From Phycisphaera sp. (lineage in GTDB: Bacteria; Planctomycetota; Phycisphaerae; Phycisphaerales; UBA1924): 64,000 nt of DNA. Numbering within the stretch: the first letter of the stretch is position 1; every line of letters begins with the position of its first letter. This document shows positions 1-7,863 of this stretch, piece after piece. Location: contig RHLH01000001.1 of the NCBI GenBank assembly GCA_003712165.1, positions 1,709,575 through 1,773,574 of the forward strand, in the 5' to 3' direction. Both the position numbers and the translations under genes were made by a program. The notes beneath the pieces are model-generated. The model was not told where the DNA came from. It made no database searches and saw nothing but the letters and a program-made list of their open reading frames with translations.

Positions 1-145
1 CGGGCTCGGTTTCTCAGGCAACCACCGACCCGCGGGTTCTGTGAGCCTTGACTACTGCGCCTTCCCTGTCGCATCCATGGTCGAAACGGGCGACAGCGCC
101 GCACTGCCCCAGGGCATGAGTTTCGACAAGGCCTGGCTGGATTGA
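1..145 (+). CDS. C-terminal fragment of an unidentified protein
   Basis: The window opens inside a reading frame (codons from base 2) that runs about 47 codons to a TGA at 143-145 and ends in the residues FDKAWLD. The composition is ordinary for the region and the following ureohydrolase starts only 3 bases after the stop, so the two genes are probably co-transcribed. The fragment is too short for me to recognise a family; a Cys-Ala-Phe-Pro stretch is the only notable feature. The upstream part lies outside the window. Confidence 0.55.
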   Translation, partial: GLGFSGNHRPAGSVSLDYCAFPVASMVETGDSAALPQGMSFDKAWLD

Positions 146-148
146 TCC

Positions 149-1114
149 ATGAGCGAACGCAAGACCGCCATCCCAGACTCACGCGTCCAGCCCCGCTTCG
201 GAGGCATCGCCACCTTCGGCCGTTACCCAAGGATCGAGGACGCCAAGGCCGAGGGCAAAGCGATCGATTGGGCGATCATCGGTGCACCGTACGACGGCGG
301 AGTGACGTTCCGACCGGGCACACGCTTTGGGCCGCGCGCGATCCGTGAGCAATCCCAGTACCTCAAGCACTACTCGATGGAACACGCCGTGGATGTACCG
401 GGCGTGCTGAGCCTCGCAGACGCGGGCGACGCACCGGTCAAACCATACAGCGTTAAGGAGACGCTCGACGGCGTGGTCGATCACCTCAGAGGCATCGGCG
501 ATCAGGCGTCCAAGATCATGCTGTTGGGAGGTGATCACTCCCTGGTCTACGCGGGCATGAAAGCCGCGTGGATCAGACAGGGCCAACCAACTGGCGGCCT
601 CGCGTGTGTGCACTTCGACAGCCACATGGACACGCTCGACAGCGTCTGGGGCGAGAAGTGGAACCACGCGACCCCGTTCAGGCGTCTGATCGAAGAGGGC
701 ATCCTCAATCCGAAAAAAATGGTCTCGATCGGGATCAAGGGGCCGCTCAACACGGAAGACGATCTCGAATACGCCCAAGAGCAAGGTATCGAACTGGTGC
801 CTCACACTCGGTGGGAAGCCGAGGGCTTTGCGCCGATTCAATCAGCCCTCGATCGCATAGGTGCGGATCCCGTGTACCTGTCGTACGACATTGACTGCGT
901 TGATCCTGTCTACGCGCCGGGCACAGGCACGCCTTGCGTCGGTGGGTTCACGTCCGCCGAGGCCCTCGATCTTCTCCGCGGCCTGAAGGGCATCAATCTC
1001 GTTGGTGCTGATGTCGTCGAGGTGCTCCCGGACCGGGATGTTGCCGGCAACACCGCCCTGCTCGCGGCTCACATCGCGTTCGAGATCATGGCGCTTGACG
1101 CGGCTACCCGCTGA
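149..1114 (+). CDS. speB: Agmatinase/ureohydrolase family protein
   Basis: A 321-residue arginase-superfamily enzyme that hydrolyses a guanidino compound to an amine and urea, most probably agmatine to putrescine in polyamine synthesis. All six metal ligands of the two-manganese site are visible: His130 in GGDHS (127-131), Asp157, His159 and Asp161 in FDSHMDT (156-162), and Asp247 and Asp249 in SYDIDCVDP (245-253). A Ser replaces the usual Ala in the DAHxD motif, a substitution also seen in guanidinobutyrase-like members, so substrate is less certain than reaction. Its start lies 3 bp after an upstream gene, suggesting an operon. A second ureohydrolase (hutG, 57735) is present but belongs to histidine degradation. 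Confidence 0.88.
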   Translation: MSERKTAIPDSRVQPRFGGIATFGRYPRIEDAKAEGKAIDWAIIGAPYDGGVTFRPGTRFGPRAIREQSQYLKHYSMEHAVDVPGVLSLADAGDAPVKPYSVKETLDGVVDHLRGIGDQASKIMLLGGDHSLVYAGMKAAWIRQGQPTGGLACVHFDSHMDTLDSVWGEKWNHATPFRRLIEEGILNPKKMVSIGIKGPLNTEDDLEYAQEQGIELVPHTRWEAEGFAPIQSALDRIGADPVYLSYDIDCVDPVYAPGTGTPCVGGFTSAEALDLLRGLKGINLVGADVVEVLPDRDVAGNTALLAAHIAFEIMALDAATR

Positions 1115-1124
1115 TCATCAAGTA

Positions 1125-1700
1125 TCACGCACGCCGCAGCGCAAGAATCAACTCAACCTTCCCAGCGTGCTGCCCAAGTCGCTGCGCAATCTCGTTCGTC
1201 GCGTGACCCTGGTCCGCGAGATCGTAAATCTGCTGCCTGAGGGCATCGCTTGCCAGCGTCGATTCAGAACGGACCGGCTCGGGAGTTGTGTTGGTTTCGG
1301 AATGCTTGGGCGTCAGCCTCTGCTCGGCTTCCTGGCTGAGTCGCTCGAGCCTCGTGACTCGCTCGTCGGCCTGCTGGATGAGAATCTCAAGCTTCTCCGA
1401 GCGGTTATCGAGCAGGGCCGTCATCTCGCGGACGAGAGCCGCCGTCTCTGCGGTCCGCGAGTCCAAGACAGTACGAGACTCATTCGCCTGCTTGCGGATC
1501 GCTTCGATCCGCTCACGAGGCTCAAGATCTGGCTCTTTGCCTCGCCGCCTGGACTTCTTCTTGATGTTGCCCATCAGGACCACGATGAGCATGACTACGC
1601 CCGCAAGCATCAGGAACATGGGCAGAGCATCGATGACCGGTGATCCGGAGTCTTGCGGCTCGCCGAGGCTCGGTTCGGATTCCTGGAGCAAGGCTCTCAT
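1125..1700 (-). CDS. Membrane-anchored coiled-coil protein with C-terminal helix-turn-helix-like domain
   Basis: A 191-residue protein with one transmembrane helix near residues 26-44 (PMFLMLAGVVMLIVVLMG), a basic stretch after it, then a charged coiled-coil of about 70 residues. The last 35 residues (IYDLADQGHATNEIAQRLG and onward, ending VELILALRR) resemble the small DUF6115/DUF2802-type helix-turn-helix tail found on membrane-anchored proteins such as SwrB near flagellar genes. Function is unknown. It converges with the ureohydrolase (10 bp gap) and is divergent from tilS (41 bp between the starts). Topology and tail similarity are read from sequence; any role in envelope organisation or motility is inference. 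Confidence 0.7.
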   Translation of the reverse strand: MRALLQESEPSLGEPQDSGSPVIDALPMFLMLAGVVMLIVVLMGNIKKKSRRRGKEPDLEPRERIEAIRKQANESRTVLDSRTAETAALVREMTALLDNRSEKLEILIQQADERVTRLERLSQEAEQRLTPKHSETNTTPEPVRSESTLASDALRQQIYDLADQGHATNEIAQRLGQHAGKVELILALRRA

Positions 1701-1741
1701 GAGACCACGAGCGTAGCACGAATCCGGCTTACCATCATCTC

Positions 1742-2818
1742 ATGGCCGACCGCAACGCACAATCAATCACCCGCGGCATCGTCACCCGCTGGCGAACACT
1801 CACGGGCGGCTCCTCGGTCCGCGACTGCGACCGGCCGACGCTCGTTGCATTATCTGGGGGTGCCGACTCATCAGGCCTGCAGATCGCTTTATCGAGCATC
1901 AAGCCAGCAAAGATCGTCGCCGCTCATGTCAGACACGACCTCCGGCCAGCCGCAGATCGCGACAACGACGCCGAAGCCGCCCGTCAGCTGGCTCATAAAC
2001 TCGGAGTTGAGTTCCATTTAGCGGATATCTCGGTTCCGACTGACCAGAACCAAGAAAACGCAGCTCGTTCGCTGCGCTACGACACGCTCTCAAAGATCGC
2101 GGCAGATACAGGCTGCCATTACGTAGCTACGGCGCACCACGCCGAGGACCAACTCGAGACCATGCTCATGGCTCTCACACGAGGCTCCGGTCTCGCGGGG
2201 GTCTCTGGGATCGCAGAAACACGCCGCATCGAGCATGGCGTGACCCTGATCAGACCCACACTCAGATCCACCCGAGCCGAGCTACAAACGCTCTGCGATT
2301 CACTGAGCTGGGCACCGGCTCACGACGCCACGAATGAGGACACCGCGCTCGAGCGTGCGTGGTTCCGCGCCAGAATCATGCCGACGCTACTCGAACACAC
2401 CGACGCCGGTTTCCCGGACCGGCTTGCTTCGCTCTCGGCTCTGCTCAGGCAGTCACAACTGGTCGTCGAAGCACGGGCAAGAGAGCTCGCAGCTTCGGCG
2501 ATGGTCAGCGATGGTAAAGCAACTCTGCGGTGCGAACTGCTGACCTCCGAACAGCCCGTGGTGATCGGGGAATGCCTCAGAACTCTTGCGCAGGAGCTTG
2601 TTGGAACCGAAGGAGCAGACGCCCGGGGCTACAAGCACCTCGATCCCATCATCGAGTGCATCCGATCATCACCGGAACACGCACGCGAATTCGAGCTTCG
2701 GGGGCTACGCGTTCGAGTAACGCGCAAAACACTTGAGATTACGGTTCACTCTCCAGGCAGAACCGACTCCACATCCGATACGAGGCGATCTAGCTCTGAC
2801 GGGTCGCCTGAGCTGTAG
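1742..2818 (+). CDS. tilS: tRNA(Ile)-lysidine synthase
   Basis: N-type ATP pyrophosphatase that attaches lysine to C34 of tRNA-Ile2(CAU), converting it from a Met to an Ile reader. The PP-loop SGGADS is at residues 38-43, followed by the family blocks HVRHDLR and TAHHAEDQLETMLM and the RGSGLAGVSGI segment. At 358 residues it is close to the compact form of the family without the full C-terminal domain. The last 24 codons overlap the 3' end of the SCO gene on the opposite strand. A candidate substrate tRNA begins at 63946 in this same window. Family assignment is firm; the exact C-terminal boundary is less conserved. Confidence 0.93.
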   Translation: MADRNAQSITRGIVTRWRTLTGGSSVRDCDRPTLVALSGGADSSGLQIALSSIKPAKIVAAHVRHDLRPAADRDNDAEAARQLAHKLGVEFHLADISVPTDQNQENAARSLRYDTLSKIAADTGCHYVATAHHAEDQLETMLMALTRGSGLAGVSGIAETRRIEHGVTLIRPTLRSTRAELQTLCDSLSWAPAHDATNEDTALERAWFRARIMPTLLEHTDAGFPDRLASLSALLRQSQLVVEARARELAASAMVSDGKATLRCELLTSEQPVVIGECLRTLAQELVGTEGADARGYKHLDPIIECIRSSPEHAREFELRGLRVRVTRKTLEITVHSPGRTDSTSDTRRSSSDGSPEL

Positions 2819-3402
2819 AGCCCGACCACCTTGAGTTCGGGCGACACGAGAAAGAGCCTCGTCGGGTGCTGGATGTTCTTCATCGTCGAGCCGTCGTGTG
2901 CAGATATCTCGTTGTCGGCTTCCTCATCGACGATCAGCATCAAGCCCTCGGCGACCATCCGCCTTGTCTGCCGATCGTCCCCCGTGTAGAGCGACCACCG
3001 CTCCAGATCGATGCCGTAGCCATCCGCGAACTCTCGCAGTCGCTCCGGAGTGTCACGGCGTTCGTCGATGCTGAAACTCGCAAAGCGGACTGGCTTGCCC
3101 TCGAGCCTTTGAGCAGCCTCGACCATCCTCGCGGTCATCACCGGACAGGCACCGGGGCAATTTGTGAAGATGAAATCAACAACAGTCCACCGACCTTCGA
3201 GCTCTGCTTCAGTCGCGGCGTTCCCATTGTGATCGATGAGCTCGAAAGGCAGAATCCTGAGACCCGTATCTGCAATCCCTGACACAGTCTGTGCCGGGTT
3301 CGCGGGCCCTTGACGGTTCAGCATCATCGAAACGAGCGCACCAGCGCTGCAGGCGAGCCCCAGCACACAGATGAAGATCAGAACTCTCAGCGGCTTACTC
3401 AT
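2746..3402 (-). CDS. SCO1/SenC family copper chaperone
   Basis: Thioredoxin-fold, membrane-anchored protein that delivers copper or reduces cysteines in the CuA site of cytochrome c oxidase. An N-terminal hydrophobic segment (about residues 6-28) anchors it; the copper-binding pattern is complete: Cys82 and Cys86 in NCPGACPVM and a distal His179 in NIQHPTRLF, counted from the ATG at 3402. That ATG overlaps the stop of the ABC permease as TGATG, implying translational coupling; a GTG one codon upstream is the alternative. It is the last gene of the ctaB-ABC-SCO unit, which supports a role in oxidase assembly. Its 3' end overlaps tilS by 73 bp tail-to-tail. Confidence 0.9.
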   Translation of the reverse strand: MSKPLRVLIFICVLGLACSAGALVSMMLNRQGPANPAQTVSGIADTGLRILPFELIDHNGNAATEAELEGRWTVVDFIFTNCPGACPVMTARMVEAAQRLEGKPVRFASFSIDERRDTPERLREFADGYGIDLERWSLYTGDDRQTRRMVAEGLMLIVDEEADNEISAHDGSTMKNIQHPTRLFLVSPELKVVGLYSSGDPSELDRLVSDVESVLPGE

Positions 3403-4178
3403 CACACATTCCTTCGCTTGCCTTGCCTGATGGTATTCATCGAAAGCCCGATACCACCCAGACAGAAGACCAAAGCGAGAGGCCAGACCCAGGCGCCAAA
3501 GAGAGCCGAGGGCTCACCCGCAAGAGCAGAACGGGCAGCGTCTGTAGGCCAGGCGAGCGGGTTGACCATCGTAAGCCAGCGAATTGGGGTCGCGGCCTCG
3601 CTCGCAGGATAGAACGCGCCGCTCACGACCCACATGGGCATCAGGACAGTGTTCATGATCGCATGGAAGTCCTGCGTGCCCTTGACGCGCCACGCCAACG
3701 CGAGCGAAATCCCGGTGATCCCGAAAGTCAGCATGGCAACCGCGAGCACCGAGAGAAAAAAACCTGTCACACTCGGCGATACTCCGAGAATCCAGCAAGC
3801 AGGAAGCAAGATGAGCGCCTGCACAAACGCGGGCATCCCGACCCCAATCAGCTTCGAGCCCACGATCGAGCCGCTCGGCGCAGGACCTGCGAGCAAAACA
3901 CGGAGCAAACCCGAGTCACGGTCCTCGATCAGCGAGATCGACCCGAAGACGGCTGCAAAGAGCGCTGCCATCGAAATCATCCCAGGGAGCAGAAACGCTG
4001 AATACGCCCGGCTGTCTTCCACACCCATGAGCCCAGAGATAGAACCGGCGAACCCGGCGCCGAGCGCCGCGAGCAAGACAACCGGTGTCCCGATCGTTGC
4101 AACGATCCGCGCGGGTTGCCGCAGAAGCCGAGCCCACTCACGCCACACGAGCGCCCTCGTTGCCCCAAGCGCGCTCAT
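3402..4178 (-). CDS. ABC-2 type transporter permease
   Basis: A 258-residue integral membrane protein with about six hydrophobic helices in the ABC-2 permease arrangement, including LPGMISMAALFAAVFGS followed by a cytoplasmic 'EDRDSGLLRVLLAGP' coupling segment and the late WVVSGAFYP/NPLAWPTDAAR motif typical of the family. It pairs with the ATPase encoded immediately upstream, whose stop overlaps this start by 4 bp (ATGA). Substrate cannot be read from the sequence; the flanking ctaB and SCO genes suggest a function in haem/copper oxidase biogenesis, comparable in layout to the NosFY pair of nitrous oxide reductase maturation. Confidence 0.85.
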   Translation of the reverse strand: MSALGATRALVWREWARLLRQPARIVATIGTPVVLLAALGAGFAGSISGLMGVEDSRAYSAFLLPGMISMAALFAAVFGSISLIEDRDSGLLRVLLAGPAPSGSIVGSKLIGVGMPAFVQALILLPACWILGVSPSVTGFFLSVLAVAMLTFGITGISLALAWRVKGTQDFHAIMNTVLMPMWVVSGAFYPASEAATPIRWLTMVNPLAWPTDAARSALAGEPSALFGAWVWPLALVFCLGGIGLSMNTIRQGKRRNV

Positions 4179-5008
4179 CGAACACCCCCGAGAGCGCGGT
4201 CGTACACATCGCCGATCGATACGGCTCTCACGCCGTAAGGTTCATCCTGCTCGTTGAGTTCTCTTGTCAGCTTCTCGATTCGCTCACGCGGGACCATGTA
4301 CCGCCCCGTGGTCAGCCGCTCCTCGGCATCAAGCACTGCACCAGTCTGCAGGACGAGTCGATCTCGCATTGGCTCCAGAAGCGAAGTGGGAGAATCGTCC
4401 AGAATCACCCGCCCATCGTGCAATATGAGCACCCGATCCGCGATTTCGGCTTCTTCCAACGTGTGGGTCACCATGACTACCGCGATACTGTGCCGATCTC
4501 GTAATGATCGAATCTGAGCGATGATCTCCGGCGCCGAATCCCGATCGAGCCCAGCTGTCGGCTCGTCCAGCAAAAGCAACTCAGGCCCGACCATGAGTGA
4601 TCGGAGCAGGTCCGCCCTCCGCGCAAGCCCGCCCGAGAGTGTTCCCACACGGTCATCGAGTCGATCAGCCAACTCCAACGCGTCAGCGAACTCGCCAATG
4701 CGCAGAGCCAGTTGCTCACTCGAAACGCCGTACACACTCGCGAAGATCCGTGCGTTCTCTCGCACGGTCAGCAGCTTGTCGAGAGATGTCTGCTGCAGCA
4801 CAACCGAGCGGACTGGCGACCCATCAACCAATCCGGCAGTTGGCGTCAGAATGCCAGAGAGCATCCCGAGCAGCGTGCTCTTGCCCGCGCCGTTTGGGCC
4901 GAGAACAGCGACCATCTCGCCTGCACTGAAAGTGAGTGATACTTCTGCGAGTGCGGGCCGGCTCGCGTCCTTTGAGTATGTCTTGCTGACGCCCGAGAGC
5001 GTGATCAT
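4175..5008 (-). CDS. ABC transporter ATP-binding protein
   Basis: A 277-residue ATPase with Walker A GPNGAGKST (37-45), a Q-loop near 73, signature LSGGLARR (124-131), Walker B LLLLDEPT (144-151) and switch His182. The frame is open for another 82 codons upstream, but that stretch lies inside ctaB and has no domain similarity; the ATG at 5008 overlaps the ctaB stop by 4 bp and starts directly at the MITLSGVSKTYS strand typical of ABC domains, so I use it. The C-terminal 60 residues form the usual extension of ABC-2 export ATPases. It should form a complex with the permease at 3402-4178. Confidence 0.9.
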   Translation of the reverse strand: MITLSGVSKTYSKDASRPALAEVSLTFSAGEMVAVLGPNGAGKSTLLGMLSGILTPTAGLVDGSPVRSVVLQQTSLDKLLTVRENARIFASVYGVSSEQLALRIGEFADALELADRLDDRVGTLSGGLARRADLLRSLMVGPELLLLDEPTAGLDRDSAPEIIAQIRSLRDRHSIAVVMVTHTLEEAEIADRVLILHDGRVILDDSPTSLLEPMRDRLVLQTGAVLDAEERLTTGRYMVPRERIEKLTRELNEQDEPYGVRAVSIGDVYDRALGGVR

Positions 5009-5997
5009 GAAATCGCAGGCCCGGTCCCGATGCACGCATCGACGACCAACGCGATGAAAACAACAGGGAGATAGACGATCGACGCAAAGAACAGCGTCCT
5101 CGCCCCGCCTGCGGCGAGCGACTTGCCGAGCTTCCCGACAAGGAGGACCATCCACACACCCATGATCAGCGCGGTCAGCCCGTACCCGAGACCAAACAAG
5201 TTGGGCATCGCGATGAGCGGCGCGATCGAGGCGGCGACCATGACGAGCGACCACAGAATGATGGCTGCAAGCACAGCCGAATCCGACTTCGCAGTCTGCA
5301 GCAGCGTGCGGTAGCCGGCCTTGCTGTAGTCATCGCGGTACATCACCGCGATCGCAAGGAAGTGTGGCATCTGCCAGGCGAAGAGCAACAGGAAGAGCGA
5401 CCACGCGGGCCAAGCCGCGAGATCCGCAAGCCCGCTCGGCGAAGCAACCGTCCAGCCGATCAGAATCGGGAGCGCGCCGGGCACCGCACCCACCGCGGTC
5501 GACTTCGGGCTCATCCACTTCATCGGTGTGTAGAGAGCTACATAGAGCACGACAGTCACGAGCGTGATCGCAGATGCAACCCAGTACCCGAATGCGAGCA
5601 GCAGAGCCGGCCCAGCGATCGAGAGAGCCGTGGAGTACACGAGCACCGTCCTGGGGGTGAGACCACCCGAGGGCAGAGGCCTGTTGCGCGTCCGCTTCAT
5701 CACCGCATCGCGTGACCGCTCAACCCACTGATTCATCGCGTTCGCGCCAGAAGCAGCAATGGCTGTACCGAGCACACAGACCAAGATTGGCAAGATGAGC
5801 GACGAGAGATAGAGCCCGTGATACGAAGCCGACACAATGAACCCAACAACGGCAGAGAGCGTAACCATCCGCGTGATGCCCGGCTTTGTCGATTCGAGTA
5901 TCAGGCGCAGTTTGGACCGGGCAACTTCATTGCTGCGCGCCTCGGCGGCGCCGGAAGATACCGATGCGATTCTCGTGTTGCTGATGCTTCTCGACAC
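5005..5997 (-). CDS. ctaB: Protoheme IX farnesyltransferase (haem O synthase)
   Basis: UbiA-superfamily membrane prenyltransferase that converts haem B plus farnesyl diphosphate to haem O for the terminal oxidase. The polyprenyl-diphosphate binding block is visible as NAMNQWVERSRD followed by RTRNRPLPSG, and the second loop as YRDDYSKAGYRTL; eight to nine hydrophobic helices follow the family pattern. I place the start at GTG 5997 (AAGGG upstream at suitable distance, 330 residues), although the frame is open to 6072. It heads a tightly overlapping set with an ABC transporter and SCO, a layout expected for cytochrome c oxidase assembly; the oxidase subunits themselves are not in the window. 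Confidence 0.92.
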   Translation of the reverse strand: MSRSISNTRIASVSSGAAEARSNEVARSKLRLILESTKPGITRMVTLSAVVGFIVSASYHGLYLSSLILPILVCVLGTAIAASGANAMNQWVERSRDAVMKRTRNRPLPSGGLTPRTVLVYSTALSIAGPALLLAFGYWVASAITLVTVVLYVALYTPMKWMSPKSTAVGAVPGALPILIGWTVASPSGLADLAAWPAWSLFLLLFAWQMPHFLAIAVMYRDDYSKAGYRTLLQTAKSDSAVLAAIILWSLVMVAASIAPLIAMPNLFGLGYGLTALIMGVWMVLLVGKLGKSLAAGGARTLFFASIVYLPVVFIALVVDACIGTGPAIS

Positions 5998-6041
5998 GTC
6001 TGGCCCTTGTCCCGTTCCGTGGGCCAAACTGTAGACCCGTC

Positions 6042-7238
6042 TCACGGTGCAGGGACCGCGATCTCGGCCCATACCGGGAAATGGTCGCTTGGGAAGGACC
6101 CCATCTCAGCGGATGTTGGCCTCCATACCCCGGCTCGCATCACCTCCAGCCCTTTGCTCTGGATGACGTAGTCAACACGCTTGCCCCAGGTCGCGGTGTC
6201 CGTTGGATCGAGTCCATCGATCTCGACATCAGATGCAGGCTTTGGGTCCTTTCCGACGCGTGGATGAAGGAGCACGTGGTCCAGAATCGCGTTGCGTTCC
6301 CAGGCCGGGTCTTCGGGGTCTGCGTTGAGATCACCCAGGATGACAAAATGCTCTCCTCGGGGCAGACCACCGAAGCCGTTGTTGTCGTCCACAATGTACC
6401 CGCGCCGGCTGAGGTAGTCGCCCCAGAAGCGGATCTCGTCGTGATTGCGCAGCTTGTTGCGCAGCTCCGGCCCATCGAACGCCGGAGGAGTGGGGTGGCT
6501 GCACAAGAAGTGCACGACCTGTCCGCCAGGTAAGCGGACCGGCACATCCCAGTGGCTTTTCGAGCTCAACCTGAACGTTGCCCATTCGTCCGCGTCGTAC
6601 CAGGGCTCCTCGGTATCGGGATACTCTGGCACGAACGGCGCCGGCATGTACTCCCAAGGCATAAGCCTGAATGTCCGCACATCATCCGTGAGTACCTCTA
6701 ACCGTTCATCAACCAGGATCGCCATGGCGTACTGACCCGGAAAAGTGCCGAATCCCCACGCGTCTCCGCCGTACGCCCGCCCCTGCGGCGTCTGCGCTGA
6801 TGGCTCACCCTTCTCGTTTGATGGCGATGGCTGGTCGTACGTGCCAACAACCTCGCCGTCGTTATTCAGGTCGAATCCCGAATGCATCCCCGTGTTGCTT
6901 TCCCACATGTACGCCCTGTAACGGATCGGGTCTTTGCCCTCGAACGCAACCCTGTTGACGAAGTTCTCAACGAACCGAACGCCGTTCTGCCCGGGCTCGG
7001 TTTTCTCAGGCACTCCGTCCACGCCCGTGTGGTCGTACGCGATCTCATTGATCAGAATCACGTTCGGCCGGATCCGCTGGATGATCTCTGCGATCTTGAT
7101 GAGCCTTGGCTGATCGGCCCGAACGAGATCGCTCGACCTCACATCCTCGATGTTGAACGTCGCGACGCGGATCTGCGTTGACTGGGCACCCGCAAGCGCA
7201 GGCAGCAGAAAGAACAAACAGAGCAAGGATCGGATCAT
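6042..7238 (-). CDS. Secreted endonuclease/exonuclease/phosphatase family protein
   Basis: A 398-residue protein with a clear Sec signal peptide (MIRSLLCLFFLLPALAGA, cleavage expected before Gln19). The metal-dependent EEP fold is marked by the N-terminal TFNIEDVR, ILINEIAYD, the central ILGDLNADPED and the C-terminal SDHFPVWAEI motifs, which supply the catalytic Asn, Glu, Asp and His. Such secreted enzymes hydrolyse phosphodiesters in nucleic acids or lipids; substrate is not deducible. The stop is 44 bp before the ctaB start, so read-through into ctaB is possible. An upstream in-frame start at 7271 would spoil the signal peptide and is rejected. Confidence 0.88.
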   Translation of the reverse strand: MIRSLLCLFFLLPALAGAQSTQIRVATFNIEDVRSSDLVRADQPRLIKIAEIIQRIRPNVILINEIAYDHTGVDGVPEKTEPGQNGVRFVENFVNRVAFEGKDPIRYRAYMWESNTGMHSGFDLNNDGEVVGTYDQPSPSNEKGEPSAQTPQGRAYGGDAWGFGTFPGQYAMAILVDERLEVLTDDVRTFRLMPWEYMPAPFVPEYPDTEEPWYDADEWATFRLSSKSHWDVPVRLPGGQVVHFLCSHPTPPAFDGPELRNKLRNHDEIRFWGDYLSRRGYIVDDNNGFGGLPRGEHFVILGDLNADPEDPAWERNAILDHVLLHPRVGKDPKPASDVEIDGLDPTDTATWGKRVDYVIQSKGLEVMRAGVWRPTSAEMGSFPSDHFPVWAEIAVPAP

Positions 7239-7294
7239 GGCCACATGATACGGATCGCCCGGCACGCACACACCCGCTAGAATCGCCCCGACAC

Positions 7295-7368
7295 GCCCTG
7301 GTAGCTCAACTGGATAGAGCAGCGGACTTCTAATCCGCAGGTTGCAGGTTCGAGTCCTGCCCGGGGTG
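7295..7368 (+). tRNA. tRNA-Arg (anticodon UCU)
   Basis: A complete cloverleaf of 74 bases. The acceptor stem pairs 7295-7301 with 7361-7367 (one G-U at each of two positions), G73 is the discriminator, the anticodon stem GCGGA/TCCGC encloses loop CTTCTAA with anticodon TCT at 7329-7331, and the T arm GCAGG-TTCGAGT-CCTGC is perfect. The anticodon reads AGA (and AGG by wobble). CCA is not encoded. It lies between two divergently read genes. Confidence 0.95.
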
Positions 7369-7397
7369 CTTCCTAGATCGGTACTGACGAGGCCTGG

Positions 7398-7778
7398 TCA
7401 GGTCTTCGACTTCGAGGTTCGTGTGCTGACACGGATATCAGGCTTGGTGTCAAAGTCAGAACTGAGCCCACCGGTCCGCCCCGGAGCAGTCCGGGCAGGC
7501 TTGAGTGGCTTGCTCTCGATCGCCGCATCAACTCGGCCAGCTGGAACGCGATCACGCACAAGCCTCGGCTTCTTGCGTCGAGACTCAGGCAACGGCACTG
7601 GGTTGCACCAACGATCGAGCCTCTTGTCAAGCTGCTTCGCACGTGCACCCTGCAATCGCATGAACGCATCAGCGCCAAGCAGAATCAGGCAAGTCGCAGC
7701 GAGCGCGTAAGCGATCGGGGTGACCGCTACACCGACGAGCAGCCAGAACCCAACCCCTATGACCAGTATCACGCGCAT
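7398..7778 (-). CDS. Small hypothetical membrane protein
   Basis: From the ATG at 7778 (preceded by GGTGGGGA, a fair ribosome-binding site) this encodes 126 residues: two hydrophobic helices in the first 40 residues (RVILVIGVGFWLLVGVAV and IAYALAATCLILLGADAF), then a basic, Pro/Arg-rich cytoplasmic tail. I do not recognise a family. The frame stays open to 7898, overlapping the next gene, but the extra residues show no pattern. It follows the HExxH gene by 85 bp and may be the last gene of the def-fmt unit. Confidence 0.55.
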   Translation of the reverse strand: MRVILVIGVGFWLLVGVAVTPIAYALAATCLILLGADAFMRLQGARAKQLDKRLDRWCNPVPLPESRRKKPRLVRDRVPAGRVDAAIESKPLKPARTAPGRTGGLSSDFDTKPDIRVSTRTSKSKT

Positions 7779-7863
7779 CCAGATCCCCACCCAAGAAACT
7801 TGAGTCGGATATAGGGTAAGTCCCCTATCGCGCCGCGAAAAGCGATGAATCGTGAACAGCCGG

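Noticed and set aside
179..841. Long minus-strand frame opposite the ureohydrolase
   Set aside because: It is a GC-rich antisense shadow; the plus-strand frame contains all six metal ligands and a good family fit.
5009..5254. 82-codon N-terminal extension of the ABC ATPase
   Set aside because: Lies inside ctaB in another frame; the ATG at 5008 fits the ABC fold and overlaps the ctaB stop.
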